Origin: Bradyrhizobium sp. SZCCT0153
GTDB taxonomy: Bacteria > Pseudomonadota > Alphaproteobacteria > Rhizobiales > Xanthobacteraceae
Direction: 5' to 3'
Assembly: GCF_018129995.1 (NCBI RefSeq)
Contig: NZ_JAFCKS010000002.1
Span: 186,001 to 250,000 of the forward strand
DNA length: 64,000 nt
Of the stretch, positions 1 to 8,453 are shown piece after piece. The notes beneath the pieces are model-generated. The model was not told the origin of the DNA and did not search any database. It worked only from the letters and a program-made list of their open reading frames with translations. Position numbers and translations under genes: made by a program. Each line of letters starts with the position of its first letter. Position 1 is the first letter of the stretch.

Positions 1-19
1 CGTTGATGAGCGCGGTCAT
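1..19 (-). CDS. soxZ: SoxZ, first codons only (partial)
   Basis: An ATG at 19-17 overlaps the soxY stop codon (TGATG arrangement) and opens a frame that reads M-T-A-L-I-N before the window ends. Position directly after soxY and this opening residue pattern fit SoxZ, the partner of SoxY in the periplasmic sulfur-carrier complex. Only six codons are visible, so the call rests on gene order. The stop/start overlap implies translational coupling with soxY. Confidence 0.6.
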
Positions 20-486
20 CAGTTCATCTCCTCGGTGCAGGCGGCGAGCGTCACGACGACGTCGGCGGCAACCTGCCAGAAAGTGTCATCGGAGAGGCGT
101 GCGATCGCGATCACCCTCTGGGTGTCGGCGAGCCGGATCCTCGTCGAAACCTGGGCGCGGCCGGCCGAAAGGCCGAGATGGAAATTGCCGATGTTCGGCT
201 GCGGGTTCTTCTCGTTGAAAACGTGGATGCTCTTGACGTAATCATCCGCGGTCATCGGGCTGGCGACGCTCACGGTCATCGGCACCGTGTTGCCGTTCTC
301 GACCAGCGGTGGAATGTCGAGCTTCACCTTGCCGGTTCGTACAGCGGCTTCGCCGACGATGTTGCGTACCGCGGCGGTGAGCATCGCTGGTGTCGCTTGA
401 AGCGGCTGCAGCGTGACGATCGGAATCGCCCCGGCGGCCGTCACGCCTCCGGCAAGGCCCAGGAATCGTCGTCGCGTGGTCGGCAT
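19..486 (-). CDS. soxY: SoxY, sulfur-carrier subunit of the Sox thiosulfate-oxidising complex
   Basis: A 155-residue protein with an N-terminal twin-arginine signal (TRRRFLGLAGG, residues 4-14), expected to be exported folded with SoxZ. The middle carries the SoxY pattern of a long beta-rich domain (VPMTVSVASPMTADDYVKS). The family normally ends in a GGCGG swinging arm whose Cys carries the sulfur intermediate. This copy ends LAACTEEMN, so the last Cys is four residues from the end of the chain and the glycine arm is absent. That is unusual and may mean a modified carrier. It follows soxX after 4 bp and overlaps soxZ, so it belongs to the minus-strand sox operon. Confidence 0.85.
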   Translation of the reverse strand: MPTTRRRFLGLAGGVTAAGAIPIVTLQPLQATPAMLTAAVRNIVGEAAVRTGKVKLDIPPLVENGNTVPMTVSVASPMTADDYVKSIHVFNEKNPQPNIGNFHLGLSAGRAQVSTRIRLADTQRVIAIARLSDDTFWQVAADVVVTLAACTEEMN

Positions 487-490
487 GAAC

Positions 491-937
491 CTAGTCCCGA
501 AGCGTTGCAAGAAAGGCCACGATGTCCTCGATCTCGGCGGCCGACAATATCGGTTTGCCGACAAAATTGCGCCCGACCCGCACGAGCCCGCCATTGCGAT
601 AATAGGACGGCATGATGGTCTGTGGGTTGAAGCGCGCCGCATCGACCAGCCGAAGCCGCAACTGGCTCGCCGACCAGCGGTTCCCGGTCCCCCTAAGGTC
701 GGGCGCGAGGTCACCCTGGAACCGCGTTTCCGGGAAGGGGCCGGAATGGCAGAGGATGCAGGTCGTGGTGCGCGCGAGCACCAGCGCGCGGCCGCGCGCG
801 GTATCGCCGGGCGCGCCGGTGAGCGATTGGCCAATTCCGTCGCCGGTGATCCTGTAGGGCACGAGGTCTTGTGCTTCTGCACCAGAGGCAAGAGTGGCGG
901 CGACCAGCGTTGCGATATGGAGAGATGTCCTAGCCAA
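491..937 (-). CDS. soxX: SoxX, c-type cytochrome of the Sox system
   Basis: A 148-residue periplasmic monoheme cytochrome c with a cleavable signal peptide (hydrophobic stretch ending SGAEAQ). The heme motif is CILCH at about residue 59. The SoxX signatures LTGAPGDTARGRALV, PDLRGTG, RLRLVDAARFNP, TIMPSYYR and a C-terminal LSAAEIEDIVAFLATL follow. SoxX pairs with SoxA to attach thiosulfate to SoxY. I chose the TTG at 937-935 because it gives a complete signal peptide. The longer upstream extension is Arg/Pro-rich and lies in the end of soxF. The start then overlaps the soxF stop by 8 bp, which suggests coupling. No soxA is visible inside the window. Confidence 0.85.
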   Translation of the reverse strand: MARTSLHIATLVAATLASGAEAQDLVPYRITGDGIGQSLTGAPGDTARGRALVLARTTTCILCHSGPFPETRFQGDLAPDLRGTGNRWSASQLRLRLVDAARFNPQTIMPSYYRNGGLVRVGRNFVGKPILSAAEIEDIVAFLATLRD

Positions 938-2201
938 AGGTATCCGCCGTGATGGTTTGAAACCAGCGCTCGGCCTCGGCTGCCTCGCGGGCGCGCAGTT
1001 CTCGCGGGGCGTCGACCGGGCTGGTCGCGCCGCCCTCGACCTCGGCAAAGATATCGCCTTTGGGCTGGTAATTGCCGGCCAGCGAAAAGCCGTAACCGGG
1101 CGCGACGGTGTTGTAGCAGACGCCGGTCAGCCGCGGCGCCTCTGGCGTGCGACCCGCGAGCAGACTGACGATGGCAGCGGCGCAGGCCTTGCCCTGCGCG
1201 CTTGCGGCTGACGCCGATTTGGGAATGCCGCCGCCGAGACAGGCATCGCCGACGACATGGATGTTTGGGACGAGCTTCGACTCGAAAGTCGCAGGGTCGA
1301 TCGGGCACCAGCCGGTCGCATCCGCAGCGCCGGCGATCCCGGCGATGAGGCCGGCGCGCTGCGGCGGGATGACGTTGGCGACGTCAGGGGTGTAGTTGCC
1401 GAACTCGGTGACGATGGTCTTGGTCGAAGCGTCAACCGAAGTCACGCGGCCGCCTTGCGACAGCGCGATGCGCTCGATCATGTCGCCGTAGAGCTCCTTC
1501 CACGCCCTCTCGAATAGCCGCTGCTGGGAGAAAGTGTCCTTGGCATCCAAGACCAGCACCTTCGAGCGCGGCTTGTTGATCTTCAGGTAATGCGCGATCA
1601 GGCTGGCGCGCTCGTAAGGCGCAGGCGGACAGCGCGAGGGATTGGCGGGGATCGTAATGGCAACCGTGCCGCCGTCCGGCATTGCCTCCAACTGCTTGCG
1701 CAGTAAAAGCGTCTGAGCGCCGGCCTTCCAGGCGTGCGGCATCTTTTCCGCCGCGGCCTCGTCGTAGCCGGGCAGGGCTTCGAAGTGGAAGTCGATGCCG
1801 GGGGAGAGCACAAGACGGTCGTAGGGCAGCGCAACACCATCGGCCGTCAAGATGCTGCGCCGCTGCGTCTCGATCGTGGTCACGGCCTGGCCGATCACGG
1901 TGACGCCCTGGGCCGCGAGCTTGTCGTAGCCAAACTGCTGCGCGTCGATGTCGCGCAGGCCCGCAATCACCTCGTTGCTGAAGGGGCAGGAAGTGAAGAC
2001 TGCATTGGGCTCAATCAGGATGACCTGCAGGTTTCCCTGCGCACGCTTCAGCGCGCGAGCGCAGGCCGCGCCGCCAAAGCCGCCGCCGACCACGACGACG
2101 CGGCCTGCGGACTGCGCACGCAGGATCGAAGGTACGGCGAACGATGTGGCCGCGGCGGTGATGCCGAGGACGGCATTCCGCCGTGTAACCGGCGCATTCA
2201 T
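930..2201 (-). CDS. soxF: SoxF / FccB-type sulfide dehydrogenase flavoprotein
   Basis: A 423-residue FAD-dependent pyridine-nucleotide-disulfide oxidoreductase family member resembling the flavoprotein subunit of flavocytochrome c sulfide dehydrogenase. It has a Tat signal (TRRNAVLG near residue 6), then the FAD Rossmann motif VVVVGGGFGG. CPFSNEVIAG, the redox-Cys segment RCPPAPYERASL and the FAD-binding VVGDACLGGG near residue 340 follow. The C-terminal half contains the FccB-type VCYNTVAPGYGFSLAG. The family oxidises sulfide and passes electrons to a cytochrome c; the adjacent soxX could supply one, although SoxE/FccA is the usual partner. ATG 2201 is preceded by GAGG at good spacing. ATG 2210 is an alternative adding three residues. 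Confidence 0.85.
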   Translation of the reverse strand: MNAPVTRRNAVLGITAAATSFAVPSILRAQSAGRVVVVGGGFGGAACARALKRAQGNLQVILIEPNAVFTSCPFSNEVIAGLRDIDAQQFGYDKLAAQGVTVIGQAVTTIETQRRSILTADGVALPYDRLVLSPGIDFHFEALPGYDEAAAEKMPHAWKAGAQTLLLRKQLEAMPDGGTVAITIPANPSRCPPAPYERASLIAHYLKINKPRSKVLVLDAKDTFSQQRLFERAWKELYGDMIERIALSQGGRVTSVDASTKTIVTEFGNYTPDVANVIPPQRAGLIAGIAGAADATGWCPIDPATFESKLVPNIHVVGDACLGGGIPKSASAASAQGKACAAAIVSLLAGRTPEAPRLTGVCYNTVAPGYGFSLAGNYQPKGDIFAEVEGGATSPVDAPRELRAREAAEAERWFQTITADTFG

Positions 2202-2253
2202 GGGCCTCATCCGGAAAATGCCGCGGCGGCCGTCGTGGCCGCCGCGGCGTCTC

Positions 2254-4440
2254 TTAGGCGAAGGTGATGTTCTGGTCGCGCAACGGCACAGAGCGGATGC
2301 GCTTGCCGGTCGCGGCGAAGTACGCATTGAGCACCGCCGGCGCCGCGACGCCAATGGTCGGCTCGCCGACACCGCCCCAGAACCCGCCGCTCGGCACCAT
2401 CACCGCTTCCACCTTCGGCATCTCGTTGATGCGCATCGAGTTGTAGGTGTCGAAGTTGGTTTGCTCGATTTTGCCGTCCTTGACGGTGCAGCCGCCGTAG
2501 AACAGTGCGGAGAGGCCGTAGACGAAGGAGCCGGCGATCTGCCGCTCCACCTGCGCCGGATTGACGACGTAGCCTGGATCGGTGGAGGCGACGATGCGAT
2601 GCACCTTGATCTTGTTGCCGTCGGTCACCGAGATTTCGGCGGCACCGGCGACATAGCTTCCATAGCCCATGACCTGCGCGATGCCGCGATAGACGCCCTG
2701 CGGCGCCGGCGTGGTCCAGCCGATCTTTTCGGCCACGGCATTGAGCACCGCCAGATGCTTGGGATGTTTGCCCATCAGCTTGCGGCGGAATTCGAGCGGG
2801 TCCTGCCCTGCGGCCTGGGCCAGTTCGTCCATGAAGCATTCCATGTAGATCGCGTTGTGATTGACGTTGACGCCGCGCCAGAAGCCGGGCGGAACGTGCG
2901 GATTGCGCATCGCATGCTCGATCAGGAGGTTCGGCACCGAATAGCCGAACGCGGCCTCGCCGGATTGGGCGACGCCCTGGAATGCAGCCGGATCCATGCC
3001 GTTCTGCAGCGCTTCGGGGCGGAGCGAGAACAGGATCGACTGTCCGGACAGGCGGTAGTGCAGCGCGACCAGATTATTGTCGGCATCGAACGCGCCGGTC
3101 ATCTTGCACTGGGTGATCGGATGATACCTGCCGTGCGCCATGTCCTCTTCGCGTGACCACAACAGCTTGATCGGCGTGCCCGGCATCTGCTTGGCGATTA
3201 TGACCGCCTGGCGGACATAGTCGGTCTGGCCGCGCCGGCCGAAGCCGCCGCCGGGCATCACCTTGTGCACGTCGCACTTCTCGGCCGGCAGGCCGGACGC
3301 CTCCAGCACCGCCGCGAAGGCGGCCTCGCCATTCTGCGTGCCGCACCAGGCCTCGCACTTGTCTGCCGTGTAGAGCACGGTGGCGTTCATCGGCTCCATC
3401 GTGGCATGGTTCTGGTAGGGGTAGCTGTAGACGGCGTCGATCTTCCTGGCTGCGCCGGCAATCGCGGCCTTGGCGTCGCCGTTCTTGTTGCCGACATAGG
3501 CCGGCTGGCCGTTGTCGAGGCCCTCGGCCAGCCATTTTGCAATGGACTCGCTCGAGACCTTGGCGTTGTCGCCCTCGTCCCAGACGATCGGCAGCGCTTC
3601 CAGCGCGGTCTTGGCGTGCCACCAGGTGTCGGCAACGACCGCGACCGCGGTATCGCCGACCTTGACGACCTGCTTGACGCCTTTCATGCCGGCGATCTTG
3701 GCTTCGTCAAAGCTCTTCAGCTTGCCGCCGAACACCGGGCAGTCCTTGATCGCGGCGTTCAGCATGCCCGGCAGCTTGACGTCGATGCCGTAGATCATGG
3801 CGCCGGTGGTCTTGTCGGCGGTGTCGAGCCGCCTCACGCCTTTGCCGATCAGCTTCCAGTCCTTCGGATCCTTCAGCTTGACGTCGGACGGTGGCGTCAG
3901 CTTGGCTGCGGCCTCGGCCACCTTGCCGTAGGTGGTGGTCTTGCCGGATGGCGCATGGGTGATGACGCTGTTCGCGGCGGTGCATTCGGACGCCGGGACT
4001 TTCCACGCATCGGCGGCGGCCTGGATCAGCATCAGGCGCGCGGTGGCGCCGCCCTTGCGGACATAGTCGTGCGAAGAGCGGATGCCGCGGCTGCCGCCGG
4101 TCGAGAAATCGCCCCAGACGCGCTTGCGGGCAACGCTCTGGCCCGGTGTCGGATATTCGGTCGAGACCTTCGACCAGTCGCATTCGAGTTCCTCGGCGAC
4201 GAGCTGGGCGAGGCCGGTGAGCGAGCCCTGGCCCATCTCGGAGCGGGCGATGCGGATCACGACGGCATCGTCGGGCCTGACCACGACCCAGGCGCCGATC
4301 TCGGGCGAGCCGTCGGCCGCGCGCACCACGGCGGGGCCGCCGAACGGGAGATCGAGGCCGATCGCAAGGCCGGTGCCGACCGCGGCGGTGCCGATGACGA
4401 AGGCGCGGCGGTTCATCTTGGGAGAGACGTGCTTGTTCAT
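2254..4440 (-). CDS. Molybdenum hydroxylase large subunit (IorB / xanthine dehydrogenase family)
   Basis: A 728-residue molybdopterin-binding subunit of the aldehyde oxidase/xanthine dehydrogenase superfamily, closest in layout to isoquinoline 1-oxidoreductase beta. A Tat signal (MNRRAFVIG, about residues 9-17) shows export to the periplasm. Mo-pterin signatures are visible, including SEMGQGSLTGLAQLV, VMPGGGFGRRG, GFWRGVNVNHN and a C-terminal GGVGEPTIGVAAPAVLNA. The Glu in that last motif is the expected catalytic base. It lies 11 bp after the 2Fe-2S subunit gene and 52 bp before soxF on the same strand, so the pair is probably transcribed with sox genes. Substrate cannot be read from sequence; aldehydes or N-heterocycles are typical for this class. 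Confidence 0.85.
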   Translation of the reverse strand: MNKHVSPKMNRRAFVIGTAAVGTGLAIGLDLPFGGPAVVRAADGSPEIGAWVVVRPDDAVVIRIARSEMGQGSLTGLAQLVAEELECDWSKVSTEYPTPGQSVARKRVWGDFSTGGSRGIRSSHDYVRKGGATARLMLIQAAADAWKVPASECTAANSVITHAPSGKTTTYGKVAEAAAKLTPPSDVKLKDPKDWKLIGKGVRRLDTADKTTGAMIYGIDVKLPGMLNAAIKDCPVFGGKLKSFDEAKIAGMKGVKQVVKVGDTAVAVVADTWWHAKTALEALPIVWDEGDNAKVSSESIAKWLAEGLDNGQPAYVGNKNGDAKAAIAGAARKIDAVYSYPYQNHATMEPMNATVLYTADKCEAWCGTQNGEAAFAAVLEASGLPAEKCDVHKVMPGGGFGRRGQTDYVRQAVIIAKQMPGTPIKLLWSREEDMAHGRYHPITQCKMTGAFDADNNLVALHYRLSGQSILFSLRPEALQNGMDPAAFQGVAQSGEAAFGYSVPNLLIEHAMRNPHVPPGFWRGVNVNHNAIYMECFMDELAQAAGQDPLEFRRKLMGKHPKHLAVLNAVAEKIGWTTPAPQGVYRGIAQVMGYGSYVAGAAEISVTDGNKIKVHRIVASTDPGYVVNPAQVERQIAGSFVYGLSALFYGGCTVKDGKIEQTNFDTYNSMRINEMPKVEAVMVPSGGFWGGVGEPTIGVAAPAVLNAYFAATGKRIRSVPLRDQNITFA

Positions 4441-4451
4441 GGGGCGGCTAC

Positions 4452-4901
4452 TTACGCGCTTGCGATCATGTGGATCGCTTCGCGCACCTGTTGGAAGGTG
4501 CCGCAGCGGCAGATATTGGTGATGGCCTCGTCGATATCGGCGTCGGTCGGTTTCGGTCTTTCGATCAGCAGCGCCGCCACCGCCATGATCATGCCGCTCT
4601 GGCAATAGCCGCATTGCGGAACGTCCTGGGCGATCCAGGCTTCTTGCACCTTGTGCAGCGAGCTGCCGGACGCCAGTCCCTCGATCGTGGTGATCTTCTT
4701 GCCCTCGGCCTCAGCGACCGAGATCCCGCAGGAACGCGTGGCGACACCGTCCATGTGAACGGTGCAGGCGCCGCATTGTGCGATGCCGCAGCCATATTTG
4801 GTGCCGGTCAGGCCGGCATTCTCGCGGATCGCCCAGAGCAGCGGCGTATCTGGCTCGACATCGAGTGTGAAGGTTTTTCCGTTGATTATTAGGTTTGCCA
4901 T
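4452..4901 (-). CDS. 2Fe-2S subunit of the molybdenum hydroxylase (IorA-like)
   Basis: A 149-residue electron-transfer subunit with the two-cluster layout of xanthine dehydrogenase small subunits. The plant-type ferredoxin Cys set is [16 protein letters not shown] (about residues 38-53), followed by the all-alpha domain with CGYCQSGM and ICRCGTF near residues 98 and 135. It passes electrons from the Mo site of the neighbouring large subunit to an external acceptor. There is no FAD subunit next to it, as in periplasmic IorAB-type enzymes that hand electrons to cytochromes. The chosen ATG at 4901 removes a nine-residue N-terminal extension. This is the first gene of the minus-strand operon that runs into soxF-X-Y-Z. 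Confidence 0.88.
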   Translation of the reverse strand: MANLIINGKTFTLDVEPDTPLLWAIRENAGLTGTKYGCGIAQCGACTVHMDGVATRSCGISVAEAEGKKITTIEGLASGSSLHKVQEAWIAQDVPQCGYCQSGMIMAVAALLIERPKPTDADIDEAITNICRCGTFQQVREAIHMIASA

Positions 4902-5255
4902 CGCAGTCCCCTGATTGGCCCAATCCACCGATTGAACTCAGGGGCGCAATGTGTCGGGCAAATTGGAACTGTTCAAATCAAGAGTCCGCGGGGTGTCGTC
5001 GATGATTTTCGCGCTCGCAGGATGATTAAGGGGCGGGCGGTGTTGCGTCCGCCTGTTTTGCGCGAAAACCTCCGCCCCGGGGTCCGCACCCGAGGCCATT
5101 CGCCGCGTCCCTTGTACGCCTGCGCACAGCCTCGGACGACGTCTCCTGCTTTGGCGCGCCAGCCACCATGGAACAATCGGCAACAGTTTGTCCCTTTTGC
5201 CGGGATGCAAGACCAAGATGCTCTGCTACACTGGGGCGAAGCCAGAAGGGGTTCC
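4902..5255. other. Divergent intergenic region between the Mo-hydroxylase/sox operon and a radical SAM gene
   Basis: These 354 bp separate two divergently transcribed units and must hold both promoters. I see no open frame with convincing coding character. A GGAAC at about 4967 and another at about 5170 resemble an EcfG -35 element, but neither has CGTT at 16-17 bp, so I do not call them. No clear palindrome or terminator was found. Confidence 0.6.
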
Positions 5256-6875
5256 ATGAACGTACCGAAGCCTTGCAACGTGCTGATGCTCTATCCGCTC
5301 TTCACGGCGGAGTCCTTCTGGAGTTTTGGCGAATCCTGCGAACTGATGGGCGTGAAACGCCCCGCTGCTCCTCTCGGCCTGATCACTGTTGCCGCGATGC
5401 TGCCGGCCAACTGGACGGTGCGCCTCATCGATTGCAACACGCAGCCTTTCTGCGACGACGATCTCGCCTGGGCCGACGTCGTCTTCACCGGCGGAATGTT
5501 GCCGCAGCAGGCCGACACGTTGCGCCTGATCGACGTATGCCGCGCGGCGGGCAAGCCGGTGGTGGTCGGCGGCCCTGATCCCACCTCCAGCCCCCATGTC
5601 TACGAGCGAGCCGACTTCCGGGTGCTCGGCGAGGCCGAAAGCGTCATCGACGAATTCATCGCGGCCTGGGACAGCGGCGCACGCGCCGGCGTCTTCACCG
5701 CGCCGAAATTCCAGGCCGACGTCACCTCGACGCCGGTGCCGCGCTTCGACCTGCTCAAATTCGAGGACTATCTCTACCTCGGTGTGCAGTATTCGCGCGG
5801 CTGCCCTTTCACCTGCGAGTTCTGCGACATCATCGAGCTCTATGGGCGCGTGCCGCGCACCAAGACGAATGAGCAGATGCTCATCGAGCTCGATAGGCTC
5901 TACAATATGGGCTATCGCGGCCATCTCGACTTCGTCGACGACAATTTCATCGGCAACAAGAAGTCGCTCCGGCTGTTCCTGCCCCAGCTCGCCGAATGGC
6001 AGCGCGCGCACGGCTATCCCTTCGAATTGTCCACCGAGGCCTCGGTCAATCTCGCCGACGATCCTGAATTGCTCGACCTGATGGGGGCGGCCAATTTCTT
6101 CGCTGTCTTCGTCGGCATCGAAAGTCCGGATCCCGCAACCCTGGTCGCGATGCGCAAGAAACAGAACACGCGGCGCAACATCGCCGAGAGCATCCACAAG
6201 ATCTACGCCGCCGGCATGCTTGTCACCGCGGGCTTCATCGTCGGCTTCGACAACGAGAAGGTCTCGATGGCGGAGGCCATGGTCGATTTCATCGAGGAGG
6301 CCGCCATCCCGGTTGCCATGATCGGGCTGCTCTACGCGTTGCCGAACACGCAGCTCACGCGGCGCCTTGCAAAGGAAGGCCGATTGCACGCGGACCACGA
6401 TCTGGCATCGACGACGGGCGGCGATCAGTGCACCGGCGGCATCAACTTCGATCCGGTGCGGCCGCTCCGCGATATCCTGATGGACTACAAGACCGTGCTC
6501 GAGCGTGTCTACAGCCCGGCCGCCTATGCGGGCCGCGTCGACAAGTTGATGACGCTGCTCGACCGGTCCAGGCAGCGCCACGAGCTTGCCGAAGGCGACA
6601 TCCGCGCCAGGGTCGGGGCGATGGAGACCGTTCATCGCGTGGTCACCTCCATCCCCGACGGGCGCCCGCTTTGGCAAACCTTCATGAACTGCGCCAAGCG
6701 CGACACGTCATCGGCGCGGATCGCGGTACAGATGATCGCGGCCTATGCGCATCTCGGACCGTTCTCGCGCAAGGTCATCGATGCCATCGACGTGCGCCTG
6801 GCTGCGCTCGACGACGAGACGGTCATCGCGGCAGCGGCGACGGTCGACGCGACAGCCGCGCGGCATCTGGCCTGA
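5256..6875 (+). CDS. B12-binding radical SAM protein, HpnP-like (DUF4070 family)
   Basis: A 539-residue protein. Residues 1-140 form a cobalamin-binding Rossmann domain (VVFTGGMLPQQ, VVVGGPDPTSSPH, VLGEAESVID). A radical SAM domain follows, with the 4Fe-4S motif CPFTCEFCD near residue 185, then DFVDDNFIGNKK and the end domain seen in DUF4070 proteins. Known members include HpnP, the hopanoid C-2 methylase, and Bradyrhizobium makes 2-methylhopanoids. Paralogues with other substrates exist, so I give no symbol. The chosen ATG has a strong AAGGGG site 6 bp upstream and starts right at the conserved N-VLMLYPLF strand; an upstream in-frame extension has no family similarity. It converges on the next gene with only 5 bp between the stops. 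Confidence 0.75.
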   Translation: MNVPKPCNVLMLYPLFTAESFWSFGESCELMGVKRPAAPLGLITVAAMLPANWTVRLIDCNTQPFCDDDLAWADVVFTGGMLPQQADTLRLIDVCRAAGKPVVVGGPDPTSSPHVYERADFRVLGEAESVIDEFIAAWDSGARAGVFTAPKFQADVTSTPVPRFDLLKFEDYLYLGVQYSRGCPFTCEFCDIIELYGRVPRTKTNEQMLIELDRLYNMGYRGHLDFVDDNFIGNKKSLRLFLPQLAEWQRAHGYPFELSTEASVNLADDPELLDLMGAANFFAVFVGIESPDPATLVAMRKKQNTRRNIAESIHKIYAAGMLVTAGFIVGFDNEKVSMAEAMVDFIEEAAIPVAMIGLLYALPNTQLTRRLAKEGRLHADHDLASTTGGDQCTGGINFDPVRPLRDILMDYKTVLERVYSPAAYAGRVDKLMTLLDRSRQRHELAEGDIRARVGAMETVHRVVTSIPDGRPLWQTFMNCAKRDTSSARIAVQMIAAYAHLGPFSRKVIDAIDVRLAALDDETVIAAAATVDATAARHLA

Positions 6876-6880
6876 GGGTC

Positions 6881-8269
6881 TTACTTCACCGCGAGCCGCA
6901 ACAAGCTCATGACGCTGCCGAGCGCGGCAAAGCCGGCGCCGAGCGCCAGTGCCACCGTTGCGCCCTGGTGTCCGGCGAGAGCAAAACAGGCCGCGGCGAG
7001 CGCGGCTCCCGTCGTCTGTCCGGTCAGGCGCGCGGTCGCGACGATTCCGGAGGCGCTGCCGCTGCGGTGCGGCGGTGCGCTCGACATCACCGCCTTCATG
7101 TTCGGCGCCTGGAAGAAGCCGAACCCCATGCCGCAGATCACCATCCGCCAGATGATGTCGGGGATGGCGGGATTGGCCGGAAGCATCGCGAGCAGCGCCA
7201 TGCCGAGGCCGAGCAGCACAAGGCCGATGCCGCCCAGCAATCCGACGGCATGGCGATCGGAGAGGCGCCCCGCGATCGGCGCCATGATGCCGACCACCAG
7301 CGGCCATGGCGTCATGAAGAATCCGGTCTCGACCTGCGAGCGTCCCAGCACGTCCTCGAAATAGAACGGCAGCGAGACGAAGGCGAGGCCCTGCACGGCG
7401 AAGGAGCACACCGCCGTCGCCGCCGACAGCGCGAACATCGGGCGGCTGAACAGGTCGATCGGCAGCATCGGTGCGGGATGGTCGGCGTGCCGGCGCGTCA
7501 GGATGAAGCCGAGCGCGAGGGCCGTGACCAGCTCGACGCCGACGACCACCGGCGACAGATTGTGCGCGGCGCTGCCGATGCCCGTGATGAACAGCCCGAG
7601 GCAGGCCGACGCCAGCACCGCGCCGAGAAAATCAAAGCCGTGATCGGCGCGCGGCGTCTTCGGCAGCATCGCAAAGCCGATGCCGATCGCGACGAGGCCG
7701 AACGGGATGTTGACGGCGAACAGCCACGGCCACGGCCCGAGCGCCAGGATGGCCGAGGCGATCGAGGGACCGAAGGTGAAGGCGGTCGCGACCACCAGCG
7801 CGTTGTGGCCGAAGCCGCGGCCCAGCATCCGGCCGGGATAGACGAAACGCACCAGCGCGGTGTTCACGCTCATGATGCCGCTGGCGCCGAGCCCTTGCAG
7901 GGTACGGGCGACCAGCAGGCTGTCCAGCGACCACGCCACCGCGCAGAACAGCGAGGCGATGGTGAAGAGGATCAGGCCGCCGAGATAGATGCGCTGGTGC
8001 CCGACGATCTCGCCGAGCGCACCGAGCGGCAGCAGCGTCGCCACCAGCGCGATCTGGTAGACGTTGACGACCCAGACCGACTGCTCCGGCGTGACATGCA
8101 GATCGGCGGCAATGGCGGGCAGAGCGATGTTGGCGATCGCGGTGTCGAGCGAAGCCATCGCCAGCGCGGTGAAGATCGCGGCAATGGCCCAGCGCCGCTG
8201 CGCAGCGGGCAGGCCGTCGGACACGGTGTGGTCGGGCTCGCGCGCGGCGGCAGGTAACGTGATTGTCAT
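6881..8269 (-). CDS. MFS transporter, DHA2-type drug exporter family
   Basis: A 462-residue polytopic membrane protein of the major facilitator superfamily. Membrane segments alternate through the whole chain. Typical DHA signatures are present: LDTAIANIALPAIAADL in helix 1 (motif D1-like), LGALGEIVGHQRIYLGG (motif A region), and LLVARTLQGLGAS (motif B). This class exports toxic organic compounds using the proton gradient. The ATG at 8269 gives a short cytoplasmic N-terminus before helix 1. It is divergent from the dehydrogenase at 8454 with 184 bp between starts. No regulator gene is adjacent, so the inducer is unknown. Confidence 0.8.
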   Translation of the reverse strand: MTITLPAAAREPDHTVSDGLPAAQRRWAIAAIFTALAMASLDTAIANIALPAIAADLHVTPEQSVWVVNVYQIALVATLLPLGALGEIVGHQRIYLGGLILFTIASLFCAVAWSLDSLLVARTLQGLGASGIMSVNTALVRFVYPGRMLGRGFGHNALVVATAFTFGPSIASAILALGPWPWLFAVNIPFGLVAIGIGFAMLPKTPRADHGFDFLGAVLASACLGLFITGIGSAAHNLSPVVVGVELVTALALGFILTRRHADHPAPMLPIDLFSRPMFALSAATAVCSFAVQGLAFVSLPFYFEDVLGRSQVETGFFMTPWPLVVGIMAPIAGRLSDRHAVGLLGGIGLVLLGLGMALLAMLPANPAIPDIIWRMVICGMGFGFFQAPNMKAVMSSAPPHRSGSASGIVATARLTGQTTGAALAAACFALAGHQGATVALALGAGFAALGSVMSLLRLAVK

Positions 8270-8453
8270 TGCCTTGTTATCATGGACTTGCGCGTTGTTT
8301 CGGCGGCGTGGCTGAACGGGACTTTCGGCATGTACTACGCCAAAGGCCGCTTCCACAGGCATATGCTTGCATGCTGTGTATGCGCGAAGGCTGGGCGAAG
8401 CCGCCGTGCTCCGGCGTATGATCGTTCTGCTGCTGCAATTTGAGGGGACCGCC

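Noticed and set aside
3265..4608. A 447-codon plus-strand frame opposite the Mo-hydroxylase
   Set aside because: The minus strand carries full molybdopterin and Tat motifs; the plus frame has none.
4960..5190. GGAAC sequences upstream of the radical SAM gene as EcfG promoters
   Set aside because: No CGTT or close variant occurs 16-17 bp downstream of either one.
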